Assembly: GCF_900111985.1 (NCBI RefSeq)
Contig: NZ_FOKI01000012.1
Location: forward strand, 46,371-110,370
Source of the DNA: Clostridium frigidicarnis
GTDB taxonomy: Bacteria; Bacillota; Clostridia; Clostridiales; Clostridiaceae
Reading direction: 5' to 3'
Length of the DNA stretch: 64,000 nt
The translations under genes and the position numbers were made by a program. The notes below the pieces were generated by a model that was not told where the DNA came from, did no database searches, and was given only the letters and a program-made list of their open reading frames with translations. Shown here piece by piece: positions 17,655 through 27,862 of the stretch; the stretch's first letter is position 1, and every line of letters starts with the position of its first letter.

Positions 17655-17680
17655 ATATGACACAAAATTTTGTGTCATAT
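17655..17680 (-). terminator. Terminator of the LevR-type gene
   Basis: A perfect 26-bp palindrome (ATATGACACAAAA with its complement) seven bases after the stop codon, followed on the minus strand by TTTTTT (17654-17650 region). It isolates the activator gene from the sigma-54 promoter below it. Confidence 0.85.
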
Positions 17681-17686
17681 CATAAT

Positions 17687-20420
17687 TTACAATCCTAATT
17701 TTCCAATTCTACTTTCAATAATACTTTGAATTATATATATTTCTTTTAAAGGTATTTCTAAATTATATTCATCTATTACACCCTTAAATATATCTTGAGA
17801 AATTCTTATAAAATTACTATTTTCCTCTTTATACTTTAATTCCTCTTCTTCTATAAACGTAAGACCTTGTTTTAGCATCAATCTTTCAATTAAAATACTA
17901 GTATGTATATATAAAGTTATCTTTAAATCAACATTAAATCTTTTATCTAGCGTCCTTTCATATCCTACTATTATTGTTTCTACCTCATTAATTATCTTAT
18001 TAGGATTTAAAATTGTAAGTCTAGATATAAGATTGTCCATAGAAAACATCTTAATTATATCTTGTTTTATATTATCTATATTTTTATTTATAGTAACATC
18101 TTTCAAAACATGGAAAAATATTTCATCACAATCACCATTAATTAAATCATGTAGCAATATACTCTTTACTCCATCAATCTCTAATTTAGTTGTGGTAATA
18201 ATAAGCTTAACATCATAGTCCGAAAAAATTTTATCATCTTTTCCTTTAAGATTTAAACTAGCATAATCATATTCTTTAATCTCTATGTCAGCATCGCCTA
18301 TACATTCTTTTAATAATTTTTTAAGTTTCTTAGCTGTACCTATACCAGAAATACATGTAGTCAAGATAGCTTTCTTTTTTTCTTTTGATTTTATAAACTT
18401 ACACATAAGAGGATTATTTTTTTCAATTCCTGTTATCATATTCTCTACATCTTCACCATTTATTATCCTACCAGCTATATCAAGAGCAATATTTGTCGTT
18501 ATATTATTTATTACTCCTAAATCTCCCTCTAAAACTTCTTCAAGCTCTGAATTTATATTTATTAAAGATCCCATATCTACTAATATAATAGTTCCTTTTG
18601 ATGTATCCACTTTACTTAAATAATTTTTTATTTTATCTTTAACTTCAGATGGTCCTATATCTATAGGCATATCAAAAGCTTCAAAAATAAATTCACCATA
18701 AAGTTGATTGGCAACACTGGATATACTACTTGCCGTTGAATATCCATGAGCAACTATTATAGCATTTATAGAAGTAGATTCCGTACTCATCATTGTAAAT
18801 ACATAAAGTATCATTATCACCTGTACTACTGTATTTAGCTCATAATCTAGATTGCTTTCTAAATTGTTTATTATTTTCTCTGAAATAACCAGTGACTTAC
18901 TTAGTTCTTTTCCTATAATATTTTTTATCTTTTCAATTCTTATATAATTATAATCATTGCTTATAGTATCAATATTATTTCTAAAAAAAAGAAGTACCTT
19001 AGTTAAAATTTTACTTGTGTTTCCATAATACTTTATACCATAAGTTGACTCCATAATTTTCAAAGTATTTTCTACTGTTTCAAGATATATATTACTTATT
19101 AAATCATTCTCCTCATGTTTTTCTTCATGATAGACTATAATATCTAAACTTCTATTTAGCTCCATTGTAAGTTTTTTTCTAAGTTCTCCAATAGATATTA
19201 TATTTTTTTGATAATCTGTTAATAAGGTCTCAACAACTTCCACCATTTCATACAACCTATTATATCTTTCATTTTTAACAGGATTTATTTCTCTTATATC
19301 ATGATCTTCTCTATTTACTTTCATAAATTCTTGAAAATAATATTGCTTAACCTTTTGATTAAAGTTTAATTCATCTGTCCTTAAATGGTTTTTATCTATT
19401 TTAATGATTTTTTCATTTTGCTGTTCCTTATAAGCTAATGCACAGCAAAACTTCACTACATTTTTTAAACTGCCTATATTTCCTCCATTCTTTTGAGACA
19501 AAATAAAATTAATTACCCTTTTACTTATATATATCTTTTTCTATTTCTATAGACTCTTCCTTAAAAAATCTATATATCATAATTAATCTCTCATCAATAG
19601 GTCTATCATCTAACTTAGGAATATTTACACTCAAAGGAATTCTTCTTCTAAACGTTTGTAGTAATGCTTGCTGCGGATCTTCTGTTGTGGCAAATATGAA
19701 TCTCACATTAACATTTCTTTCAGCCTTACTCTCTCCTACTCTTTTAAACAAACCTTTATCCATAAAAACAAAAAGTTTCTCTTGTCCCTCAGCCGATAAC
19801 CTATGTACCTCATCCAAGAAAAGATATCCGCCATCTGCTAACTCTAATGCACCTAAGTGATCTTTTTCAGCACCAGTAAAGCTTCCCTTGATATATCCAA
19901 ATATATTTGCAGATAATAGTTCGGGATTATCTGCATAATCTGCACAATTAAATATAATAAATGGAGAACCTGATTTTATCTTTCCTTCATCTTCAGCGTA
20001 TTTATGAATAAGTCCTGCTATATAACTCTTACCAACTCCACTATCTCCAGTTAATAATATAGACATATCTTTACTAGGATAATAGACTGCTGCTTTGCAT
20101 TTTTCTACTGCTTCTCTTAAACTTCCATTGTATCCTACCAATTCATTAAAAATATCCTTTTTATTATGTACTATTGTTCTAGTTGCATTATGCATAACAT
20201 ATGTGAATAAAACAGGTCTAGTTTTAGATTTTATAGCTTTACCTTCTTCAACCAACTCATTTAAATATTGACTAACTAAATTTCTTCTAATCCCTAACTC
20301 TTCTGCAATTTGTAAAGTAGTAATACCTTTAAAATTACCTGAATAAACATACTTTTCAGTAAATCTCTCTAATCTCTCTTCAATCCTCTTTTTATTGTTT
20401 TTAATCATTTTCTCTACCAT
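17687..20420 (-). pseudogene. LevR/ManR-type sigma-54 activator with PTS regulation domains, split by a frameshift
   Basis: The gene reads as two frames, 20420-19521 (299 codons) and 19501-17687 (604 codons). The first has an N-terminal HTH (TTLQIAEELGIRRNLVSQYL) and a sigma-54 AAA domain with Walker A GDSGVGKSY, a GSFTGA loop and LFLDEVHRLSAEGQEKLFVF. It stops at TAA just after KEESIEIEKDIYK. The other frame continues at the same place as ISKRVINFILSQKNGGNIGS, the normal family sequence, then carries PRD, IIA-like (IIVAHGYSTASSISS) and IIB-like (TTCISGIGTAKKL) domains and a second PRD. The break lies in GATATATATAAG (19524-19535 on +), where one extra AT unit would restore one ~910-residue protein, the normal length. 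It should activate the adjacent PTS promoter. It may be a true mutant, a slippage switch, or a sequence error. Confidence 0.9.
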
Positions 20421-21234
20421 CCTCCAATGTTTTGGGATAATAATATAGATAAAAATCTCAATTCACTAATTTAAAAAATCCACAAAACCATTTCAGTCAT
20501 CACTTGTATAGGATTACAGATAGCATACCAAGGTGGTTTACTCTCTATAATTATTCTTTAGCATATTATAAATTTATAATAAAACTTTTCTAAAATTAAG
20601 TTTATTCAATTTTTTTATAGATTATATTTTAAATTTATCTATTTCGCTTTTCTTATACTTTCATATTGCTAATTATTTTACCACATTATATTAAGCTATG
20701 CACTTCATAATTATTTATATAATTAATGAAAACATAGGAGGAAATTTAAAGATGAATACGAATTTTTCATCTAAAAAACACTATCCAGAATATCTGTTGT
20801 ATTAAACGTACTTACTAGTGCTATTTTTTTATTATTTTAAATCTAGCTGTATATGAAAGATAAATATAAAACAGTAGTTACATATAATATTAAAACTTAC
20901 CCTTTATATAAAGTACATAACTTAGTATTATTAATTCACTAAGTTAAATCATCTATTATAATTCTAATGATTTTTTAATTCAATTCTTATATTTCATTAA
21001 GTTGTTAAGCTTATATTAAGTTATATGCTTTATAATTAAATTCTCTATTGATTATTTTTATAAAATCTCAATTAGTTTTTAGTTGAAATTTAAAATATGG
21101 CACATATTAGGCTATAACTACATACTAAATCATTGTTACTAAACGCCTTATAGTGTTCTTTATTCTTAATAGCCTTTTAATCATGAAAGTATCATAGTAG
21201 TATTATTAATCACACCATATAAGGGGGATAAAAA
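20421..21234. other. Long spacer with a decayed gene copy
   Basis: About 810 bp between the divergent levR-type gene and the heme/FMN protein gene. It contains the remnant at 20752-20840; the remainder (20841-21200) is AT-rich with stop codons in all frames and I see no RNA or repeat in it. Confidence 0.6.
20752..20840 (+). pseudogene. Decayed 5' end of a paralogue of the gene at 21235
   Basis: AGGAGGAAATTTAAAG precedes an ATG at 20752, whose frame stops after 17 codons. Shifting frame gives SRISVVLNVLTSAIFLLF, which aligns with ARLAVVLVILTSIIYLF at the N terminus of the intact protein at 21235. It then ends in TAA. This looks like a duplicated, frameshifted and truncated copy of the neighbouring gene's first membrane helix. 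Confidence 0.5.
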
Positions 21235-22050
21235 ATGAGTTTTTTCTTAAATATACTATTAGCTAGACTAGCTGTTGTTTTAGTCATACTTACTAGTATT
21301 ATTTATTTATTTAGAAAATTTAATAAAAATAATGACTTAATTAAGCGTGTAAACAGGTCACTTAGAAAAAAACATAAACTTTTAGGAATACTTTTAATTA
21401 TTGTAGGTTTAATACATGGATTGTTATCTTCTGAAGCAATCTTTTCATTTAATCTAGGTACTATTTGTGAAATACTTTCTATTCTGTTAGGTATAAACTT
21501 CTATATAGGTATGAAGTATAAAATAAAAGGTTGGATGCACTATCATAGAATTATAACTTTGCTGTTTTTACTAAGTTTAATAGTACATATAGTTGACGTT
21601 GGTGGTTTTACTTCTGATTTGATAGAAAAATCTTTTAGTGATAATTCTAACAATATAGAATACAATAATGACTTTCCTACACAAAGCTCAAAGGATGAAA
21701 ATAACGAGTCAGCTGATAATCAAACTGAAAATAATAGTCAAAAATCTAATAATAATTCAAATGACAATTCATCGTCTACTAAATATAAGGATGGGGTCTA
21801 TCAGGGTGTGGCACATGGATATGGACCTAATTTAACAGTAGAAGTAACTGTTAAGAATGGAGCAATATCAAATATAGAAATATTATCTCACAATGAAAGA
21901 AATCCAAGATTTTATCAATCACCTATGGATAAAGTACCATCAGAAATTATTGCGAACCAATCAACTGATGTTGATATTGTTGTAGGATCAACCAAAACTT
22001 CCAAAGGTATAATGAATGCAGTAAAGGATGCTTTATCAAACGCAGTATAA
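21235..22050 (+). CDS. Membrane protein with four helices and a C-terminal FMN-binding domain
   Basis: A 271-residue protein, probably an electron-transfer component at the outer face of the membrane. Four hydrophobic helices span about residues 5-120. Histidines in KHKLLGILLIIVGLIHGLL (second helix) and MHYHRIITLLFLLSLIVHIVD (fourth helix) are placed like the heme b ligands of ferric-reductase-type or DUF4405 domains (inference). An Asn/Ser-rich linker (about 130-182) leads to an FMN-binding domain like RnfG/NqrC (about 185-271): YKDGVYQGVAHGYGPNLTVE and DIVVGSTKTSKGIMNAV, where the Thr of GST is the likely flavinylation site. GGGGGAT precedes the start. A decayed copy lies upstream. Confidence 0.85.
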   Translation: MSFFLNILLARLAVVLVILTSIIYLFRKFNKNNDLIKRVNRSLRKKHKLLGILLIIVGLIHGLLSSEAIFSFNLGTICEILSILLGINFYIGMKYKIKGWMHYHRIITLLFLLSLIVHIVDVGGFTSDLIEKSFSDNSNNIEYNNDFPTQSSKDENNESADNQTENNSQKSNNNSNDNSSSTKYKDGVYQGVAHGYGPNLTVEVTVKNGAISNIEILSHNERNPRFYQSPMDKVPSEIIANQSTDVDIVVGSTKTSKGIMNAVKDALSNAV

Positions 22051-22525
22051 TAGTTAAACTCTAAAGATTATTTTCTCAACAAACAACTTAAACTAAAAAT
22101 AATGTAGATAATTTTCAAAATCTTATCTACATTGTTTTTATATAATTTTATAATACATTGATCCACTGTTTTATTTCCCCTCTGAAACAAAACTTTAATA
22201 TTATCGGTAGGCTTATTAGGTAACCCTATTCCTTAACTGGTCTATTGTCATCACTTATAGAATATGTGTCTAGAACATTTTTTTCATACGATGAATTAAT
22301 CCAGCAAATTATATTATATAATAATTATTATCATTTACTTTCTGATAAAATTATAGTATTCTATACATATAAATATATAGAACTATAATGATTGTATTGA
22401 ACACTTTTTAAATTTACATAGATTTTTCTTATAAAAAATATTAAATCCAATGTGTTTTCGTATACTATAGGAATTTCAAGAAAATAATATAATACTGAAA
22501 ATTATTTTAGAATGGAGGGATTTTT
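22051..22525. other. Intergenic region
   Basis: About 475 bp. Apart from the terminator at 22101-22133 I see no gene or RNA. The ATAATTATTATCATT tract near 22320 is discussed under rejected items. Confidence 0.5.
22101..22133 (+). terminator. Terminator of the FMN-binding protein gene
   Basis: Arms AATGTAGATAA (22101-22111) and TTATCTACATT (22123-22133) followed by GTTTTTA. Confidence 0.85.
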
Positions 22526-23341
22526 ATGATAATAGATTGGCTAAAAGATTTTAGCCCAGTAACTCAAGCACTCTTTGCAACACTTTTTACATGGGGAGTA
22601 ACTGCTTTAGGAGCTAGTTTAGTATTTTTCTTTAAAAACATAAATAAAAAAGTATTAAATGCCATGCTTGGGTTTGCAGCCGGGGTTATGATTGCTGCTA
22701 GCTTCTGGTCACTTTTATCTCCAGCTATAGAAATGGCAGAACAATCTGGTACCCCCTCATGGATACCTGCTGCCGTAGGATTTTTACTAGGAGGAGCTTT
22801 TCTATGGAGCGTTGATAAGGTTTTACCACACCTTCACCTTAACCAACCTGTAGAAGAAGCTGAAGGAATAAAAACTAGCTGGCAAAGAAGCATATTGTTG
22901 GTATTAGCTATAACATTACACAATATACCTGAAGGGCTTGCAGTTGGTGTTGCCTTTGGTGCCGTTGCAGCTGATTTACCTTCTGCATCATTAGCAGGAG
23001 CTATAGCACTAGCAATAGGAATTGGTATTCAGAATTTCCCTGAAGGTGCTGCTGTTTCAATTCCATTAAGGAGAGAAGGATTTTCTAGATTCAAGAGTTT
23101 TATATACGGACAAGCTTCTGGAATAGTAGAACCTATAGCAGGAGTAATTGGTGCTTTTGCAGTAATGAGTATGCAATCTATTCTTCCGTATGCTTTATCT
23201 TTTGCAGCTGGAGCTATGATTTATGTAGTTATTGAAGAATTGATTCCTGAATCTCAACAAGGTTCTAAAACAGATATTTCAACAGTTGGTGCCATGATAG
23301 GATTTGTCATCATGATGGTATTAGATGTTGCTTTAGGATAA
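22526..23341 (+). CDS. ZIP-family metal transporter
   Basis: A 271-residue membrane protein of the ZupT/GufA branch, importing or exporting divalent metals such as zinc. The two family metal-binding helices are clear: [15 protein letters not shown] (about residues 132-146) and [18 protein letters not shown] (about 171-188). The first helices contain [20 protein letters not shown], and the C-terminal [18 protein letters not shown] is also typical. GGAGGGA lies before the ATG. It is monocistronic with its own terminator; no metal-responsive operator could be identified. Confidence 0.95.
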   Translation: MIIDWLKDFSPVTQALFATLFTWGVTALGASLVFFFKNINKKVLNAMLGFAAGVMIAASFWSLLSPAIEMAEQSGTPSWIPAAVGFLLGGAFLWSVDKVLPHLHLNQPVEEAEGIKTSWQRSILLVLAITLHNIPEGLAVGVAFGAVAADLPSASLAGAIALAIGIGIQNFPEGAAVSIPLRREGFSRFKSFIYGQASGIVEPIAGVIGAFAVMSMQSILPYALSFAAGAMIYVVIEELIPESQQGSKTDISTVGAMIGFVIMMVLDVALG

Positions 23342-23349
23342 TAATAAGT

Positions 23350-23404
23350 AAGTGCTAAGCTTGAAGTAAATATCAACAGTTATTTTACTTTGAATTTAGC
23401 ACTT
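23350..23404 (+). terminator. Terminator after the ZIP transporter gene
   Basis: AAGTGCTAA (23350-23358) pairs with TTAGCACTT (23396-23404), with internal pairing of AAGTAAA and TTTACTT; a T-rich tail follows. Confidence 0.8.
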
Positions 23405-23416
23405 TTATTTTTAAAA

Positions 23417-24031
23417 TTACGCTTCAATACCTTGTCTTATTATGGTTTTAAGTTTATTTTCATCTGTTTTTCTAGGATCATTTAAATATATTTCATGGTG
23501 CTTTCCTCTAAGTTTATAACCATTTTCTTTTATTATTTCGTGTAATTTTTTAACTGTATCACCTTCATTTTTATATGATCCAATGTATAAAGTTTCGTAA
23601 GCTTCTCCTTCTATATACTCAATAAACTCAATATCCTTTATAGAACTATAAAGTTCATCCTCATTAAGGCTACCTTTTATATTATTAATATGATCCTCTT
23701 TAATATAATTTGGAAGTTGAATCATCATAGTCCATTTCCAAAGTTCTTTCCCACCCTGGACAAAACTATTATTATCCTCTGCCCACCATAAACCACTTAA
23801 AGGCATAACAACAAAGTCTAATCCTTCTTTCTTATACTGAAACTTCAATTTATAAGCTACTTTATAAAGTGATGATACTTTATTTGTGTAATCAGCATTG
23901 TTATTTGGATCTCCTTCTCCATTAATTGCAATATAATAAGCTTTATCACATATAACTTTTTTATATTCACCTTCTTTTACATTAAATAACTCATTGTTTA
24001 CCTTTTTTAAATCCAATTTTGTATTTATCAT
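23417..24031 (-). CDS. GyrI-like small-molecule-binding domain protein
   Basis: A 204-residue soluble protein of the GyrI/AraC-effector fold. Family-typical stretches are YKKVICDKAYYIAINGEGDP, DFVVMPLSGLWWAEDNN, IEYIEGEAYETLYIGSYKNE and LHEIIKENGYKLRGKHHEIY-LNDPR. It has no DNA-binding domain, so it is a stand-alone ligand-binding protein. Such proteins usually sit next to a regulator, here the WYL-domain protein 100 bp upstream on the same strand, which suggests a two-part unit. AGGAGAG precedes the ATG. Confidence 0.9.
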   Translation of the reverse strand: MINTKLDLKKVNNELFNVKEGEYKKVICDKAYYIAINGEGDPNNNADYTNKVSSLYKVAYKLKFQYKKEGLDFVVMPLSGLWWAEDNNSFVQGGKELWKWTMMIQLPNYIKEDHINNIKGSLNEDELYSSIKDIEFIEYIEGEAYETLYIGSYKNEGDTVKKLHEIIKENGYKLRGKHHEIYLNDPRKTDENKLKTIIRQGIEA

Positions 24032-24110
24032 TTTCTTTCACTCTCCTATATATCTTTTATTAAAACAAGTTTTTATAATTAAACTTTATAACTACTTAAT
24101 TATAAAAAAA

Positions 24111-24138
24111 CAAATAGGACACCTTTCTGTCCTATTTG
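24111..24138 (-). terminator. Terminator of the WYL regulator gene
   Basis: CAAATAGGACA (24111-24121) and TGTCCTATTTG (24128-24138) form a perfect stem overlapping the stop codon of the WYL gene; on the minus strand a run of seven T follows. Confidence 0.85.
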
Positions 24139-25040
24139 TATAATTCATTCATATTCTTTACGGTATTTTTTATATTCTCTTTCAAAAATTCTGGTCCAAT
24201 AACCTTTATTTTATTTCCAAAGCTTAAAATCATGCTTTCTATCCACTTATTATATGGAACGCTAATAGTAAGAGTAATAAAATTCTCATCCTTATTTAAA
24301 ACCTTATAATCCTGAAAACTTTCATTAATTAGTCCCTTTATATCTCTTGAACATTTTAAAGTTATATCTGTAGTTTCGTAATTTATAGGTTTAAATATTT
24401 CTTCATTTGCCTCTTCTCTATACTTAAATGTTTCCTCTTTAATTTTAATATTATTAATTCTATGTATCTTGAAAATCCTCATTTCTTTCTTCAGAGTGCA
24501 AAATCCATAAATATACCAATTAAGAGCTTTAAAAACTATTTTATGAGGTTCAACTACTCTTAAGGTATTCTGTCCATTAATATTTATATAATCAAATTCT
24601 ATTAACTTTCTCTCTAAAATACAGTTATCTATAAGATTAATTTTTTCCGTTAATTCCTTACCTTTTCCCCATGTTGAAAAATCTATTATTAGTCTATTGT
24701 TTGATTTTTTATCATTATCATCAATTGCATTAAGTTTGTTAATTAATGAATAGGATTCTTTAGTTTTGTATGTATTATCTATACCCTTTAGAAGATTTTC
24801 TAATAAAATTGCCTCGCCTTTTGTTATTGATGATTTGTTAATTTTATACCCCTCTATAATTCCATAACCTCCATTGTAGCCTTTATAGGAAACAATAGGT
24901 ATACCAGCTTGTTCTATTGTTTCAATATCTCTCTGAATAGTTTTTACTGAAACTTGAAATTTTTCACTTAATTCTTTTGACGTTACTCTTTTATTATTAT
25001 TTAAAATCATTATAATTGACATTAATCTATCTATTTTCAT
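24132..25040 (-). CDS. YafY/WYL-domain transcriptional regulator
   Basis: A 302-residue regulator. The N-terminal DeoR-type HTH (RLMSIIMILNNNKRVTSKEL, then QVSVKTIQRDIETIEQAGIP) is followed by the hallmark VSYKGYNGGYGI segment. The WYL domain (about 140-220) contains LIEFDYININGQ, VVEPHKIVFKALNWYIYGFC and MRIFKIHRI. A C-terminal WCX extension completes it. It is separated from the GyrI-like gene by its own terminator. It probably controls itself and perhaps the neighbour; the operator is not obvious. Confidence 0.93.
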   Translation of the reverse strand: MKIDRLMSIIMILNNNKRVTSKELSEKFQVSVKTIQRDIETIEQAGIPIVSYKGYNGGYGIIEGYKINKSSITKGEAILLENLLKGIDNTYKTKESYSLINKLNAIDDNDKKSNNRLIIDFSTWGKGKELTEKINLIDNCILERKLIEFDYININGQNTLRVVEPHKIVFKALNWYIYGFCTLKKEMRIFKIHRINNIKIKEETFKYREEANEEIFKPINYETTDITLKCSRDIKGLINESFQDYKVLNKDENFITLTISVPYNKWIESMILSFGNKIKVIGPEFLKENIKNTVKNMNELYK

Positions 25041-25604
25041 TTAACCTATATCCTCACAAATTCTAATGTTTATTTATTCTTTCTAAAAATTTTCCTATAT
25101 TATCCTCATAAAATCATAATAGTATATTTCCTTCCTGCGTTTTATTAACATATTTTTATCCAATATATAACTCACCTTACACTACCCTAGCGACTTTGAA
25201 TAAGTTTTTCTAAGAATCACTTGATAATTATCCTTGAAATAATTCCCTGTATTATAAATAATATACTAAAACTTTCAATGCTTCAATTCCTATTTCTTAC
25301 TTATTGCCATATCATTAAAATAAATTATATAAGTATTAATCCATAATGACAAAGTAATAAGTTAAAATAAACTAATCTTTTAAATATACACTTAGGCACA
25401 TTCATGTGCTTATAGTCTTATACCGTACTCTGTTATATAAATTTTAGCCTAAGTCAATAAGATTCCCACTAATAATTGAGTAAGCATTATTAATTATAAT
25501 ATATAAATAAACAAAAAAGATTTGCCTTTTTGAAACAAATCTTTTTATATTAAATAATTTAAAAATTTATGGCTCTATACTAAATCATATTTATACTTTT
25601 ATTT
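25041..25604. other. Intergenic region
   Basis: About 560 bp of AT-rich sequence without an open frame. It contains a short palindrome AGGCACATTCATGTGCTTA near 25393-25411, which resembles fused ends of the interspersed GGCACAT repeat, and the terminator at 25513-25546. Nothing else is visible. Confidence 0.5.
25513..25546 (-). terminator. Terminator of the SpoIID/peptidoglycan-binding protein gene
   Basis: AAAGATTTG (25516-25524) and CAAATCTTT (25536-25544), followed on the minus strand by TTTTTT. Confidence 0.8.
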
Positions 25605-27731
25605 TTATCTACATTTATTAGATTTGCTTCTCTTCTTACCTTTATTTTTCTTATGTTTTTCTTTATTTTTTTCTTCACATTCACAATGTATATTATACAT
25701 ATCGCTAAGCTTAGTCCACATTTCTTTGTCAACTATTTTACTAACTTTAATATTAAAATATTTTTGAATAGTATTTATTGCTTTAAGTGTCTCTTCACCA
25801 AATTTACCATCTATTTTAACTTTAGTTATTTTTATATCCTTAATTTCCCATGCAATAGTATTTATATAAGTTTGAAGTACTCTTATATAAGCACTATGCT
25901 CTCCAAACTTAATATCTTCATATAGATTTTTTTCACCTCTCTCATTTTCATTTCTACCATAGCTAGTATTATTAAAAACTTCTTGAATTTTTCCCCATGT
26001 TGTAGGTCCTACTATTCCATCACTGCTAAGTCCAAAGTATTTTTGAAAATCAATAACAGCATTTTTAGTATCACTTCCAAAACTTCCGTCTACTTTAATT
26101 TTTCTAATAGAAGAATATAAATCTGCAATATTACTTAAATAATATTGTATTCTTCTAACCTCCTCTCCTACTTGTCCTTCTTTTAAGGGATATCCTGGAT
26201 ATTTGTATTGTGTATCTCCTCTTTTCTCCTCATTTATATTTTTATATACCTCACATAGTTTTTTCCAAGTATCTTTTCCAACAATACCATCAGGTGATAA
26301 TTCAAACATTTCTTGAAAAGTTATCACCGCATTCTCAGTATCCTTTCCAAATATACCGTCCACATCTATTTTAGGAATATCAGTATAAAAATCTGCAATT
26401 TCATTTAAAAATCTTTGTAATCTTTTTACCTCTTCTCCTGCTGAACCTACCCTTAAAAGATACCCTGGATAACCACAATAATCCTCTTCCTTTTCTCCTT
26501 CTGATTCAAGTTCTGCAAGATTTTTTACTGCTACATAAATAAATGAAATTCTGTACCAAGTACTTCTTCCTACAATACCATCTTGAGTTAATCCAAATAT
26601 TCTCTGAAACGTTTTAACAGCTTCTTCAGTATTTTTACCGAAATCCCCATCTACAGGATAAATCTTAGGAATAGCTGGATAGTTTTGAGAAATTCTATTT
26701 AATTGTCTTTGCAAAATCTCAACCGATTCGCCACTACTTCCTAATCTCAACAAATATCCAGGATAGGACTCTGGAATTCCATCAACTATATCTGCTGTTC
26801 TTAACTCAATATTATCTCCATAATAATACTTTAAAATATCAAATGGTATATAACCTTTATTTGCAAGATCGACTGTTCCCCATTGTGACATTCCTTTACA
26901 TGTTACAGTTGTTCCATTACAAAACTGAGCAAATAAAGGTTCCTTATATTGTATTCTTGCAATATATTGTTGAAATATTTCATCAACCAATCTATTTATA
27001 TTATCAAAAATATTTCTTCCTTTTATAAAGTACTGATCATATGCAGTAGAATTTGTTATTTCAAAATCGTATCCTTTTCCTCTATACCATTCAGTATAAA
27101 TTCTATTTAAAGCAAATGAAATTTGTGCATATACATTGGCTCTAATTGATTCCTCTGGCCATGTTGGAAAAATTTCACTAGATGCAACGTTTTTAATATA
27201 CTCTGGGAAAGTAACAGTTACATTCTCTGCATATGAAGTTGGTGCTCCAAGGTGCACTGTTATATATTTAGGAATATACGGATCCTTTATGACTTTAGAT
27301 ACAAAATCTTCTGTAGGTCCCCTTTGCTTATCTCTAGTTGCATTAAGAACAAGTTGATTTGGTGTAATTATGATTACATTTTTACCTTGGTATGTCTTAC
27401 CTTCTTCTAATGGTTGCATATCTACTTTCTGAATTGCTGTTATCTCTGAGAACACCTGAACACCTTGTATTAATGTCTCAACATACCCCTCAGCCTTTAC
27501 AGAAATATCATAAATATCATAAGGCAATATCTTTGTTTGAGGAGTTTGTGATAATTCTTTAGGTGGCGCATCTACTTCTATTCTTTCTGTCTTACCACTT
27601 TCATCGGAATATAAGGTTTTTTCAAAGACAATACTTCCATTTATAGTTCTACTAATTACAACAGTACAATTTTTTATTGGTCGTGCTTCTCTTGCCATTG
27701 AAACTCTAACTTGTATATACCCCTTATTCAT
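25605..27731 (-). CDS. SleC-like spore protein: SpoIID domain plus four peptidoglycan-binding domains
   Basis: A 708-residue protein probably acting on spore cortex peptidoglycan. The N terminus lacks a signal peptide and forms a beta-rich region (ARPIKNCTVVISRTINGS; GYVETLIQGVQVFSEITAI). A SpoIID-like lytic transglycosylase domain follows (about 150-315): FPTWPEESIRANVYAQISFA contains the candidate catalytic Glu, with CNGTTVTCKGMSQWGTVDLA and FDILKYYYG. Then come four PG_binding_1 repeats, each with an FG-x2-T/K, F-Q and DGIVG-W signature (around 340-395, 420-480, 505-570, 605-670); the fourth is most divergent. A Lys-rich tail ends the protein. C. perfringens and C. difficile SleC share this architecture with fewer binding repeats. 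AGGAGAAATT precedes the ATG. Confidence 0.88.
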   Translation of the reverse strand: MNKGYIQVRVSMAREARPIKNCTVVISRTINGSIVFEKTLYSDESGKTERIEVDAPPKELSQTPQTKILPYDIYDISVKAEGYVETLIQGVQVFSEITAIQKVDMQPLEEGKTYQGKNVIIITPNQLVLNATRDKQRGPTEDFVSKVIKDPYIPKYITVHLGAPTSYAENVTVTFPEYIKNVASSEIFPTWPEESIRANVYAQISFALNRIYTEWYRGKGYDFEITNSTAYDQYFIKGRNIFDNINRLVDEIFQQYIARIQYKEPLFAQFCNGTTVTCKGMSQWGTVDLANKGYIPFDILKYYYGDNIELRTADIVDGIPESYPGYLLRLGSSGESVEILQRQLNRISQNYPAIPKIYPVDGDFGKNTEEAVKTFQRIFGLTQDGIVGRSTWYRISFIYVAVKNLAELESEGEKEEDYCGYPGYLLRVGSAGEEVKRLQRFLNEIADFYTDIPKIDVDGIFGKDTENAVITFQEMFELSPDGIVGKDTWKKLCEVYKNINEEKRGDTQYKYPGYPLKEGQVGEEVRRIQYYLSNIADLYSSIRKIKVDGSFGSDTKNAVIDFQKYFGLSSDGIVGPTTWGKIQEVFNNTSYGRNENERGEKNLYEDIKFGEHSAYIRVLQTYINTIAWEIKDIKITKVKIDGKFGEETLKAINTIQKYFNIKVSKIVDKEMWTKLSDMYNIHCECEEKNKEKHKKNKGKKRSKSNKCR

Positions 27732-27862
27732 AATTTCTCCTATTTAAATTTCTCTTCAATTTATCTTATTCAAATATACATTTTTTGTTAATAAAACGTG
27801 ATATTCTTATGCAATGAAAAGATTTAATTCTCTTTTATTATCCTACATTCTTGAAATCAATT

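Noticed and set aside
17687..19501. Independent PRD-type antiterminator gene
   Set aside because: It begins with a TTG without ribosome binding site and its upstream extension in the same frame matches the LevR family, so it is the 3' part of the split activator.
22318..22336. Fur-box-like ATAATTATTATCATT upstream of the ZIP gene
   Set aside because: Only half of the 19-bp consensus fits, the region is extremely AT-rich and it lies about 190 bp from the start codon.
25393..25411. Short palindrome AGGCACATTCATGTGCTTA as an internally deleted copy of the GGCACAT repeat
   Set aside because: Could equally be a chance palindrome of 14-16 bases; kept only as a remark.
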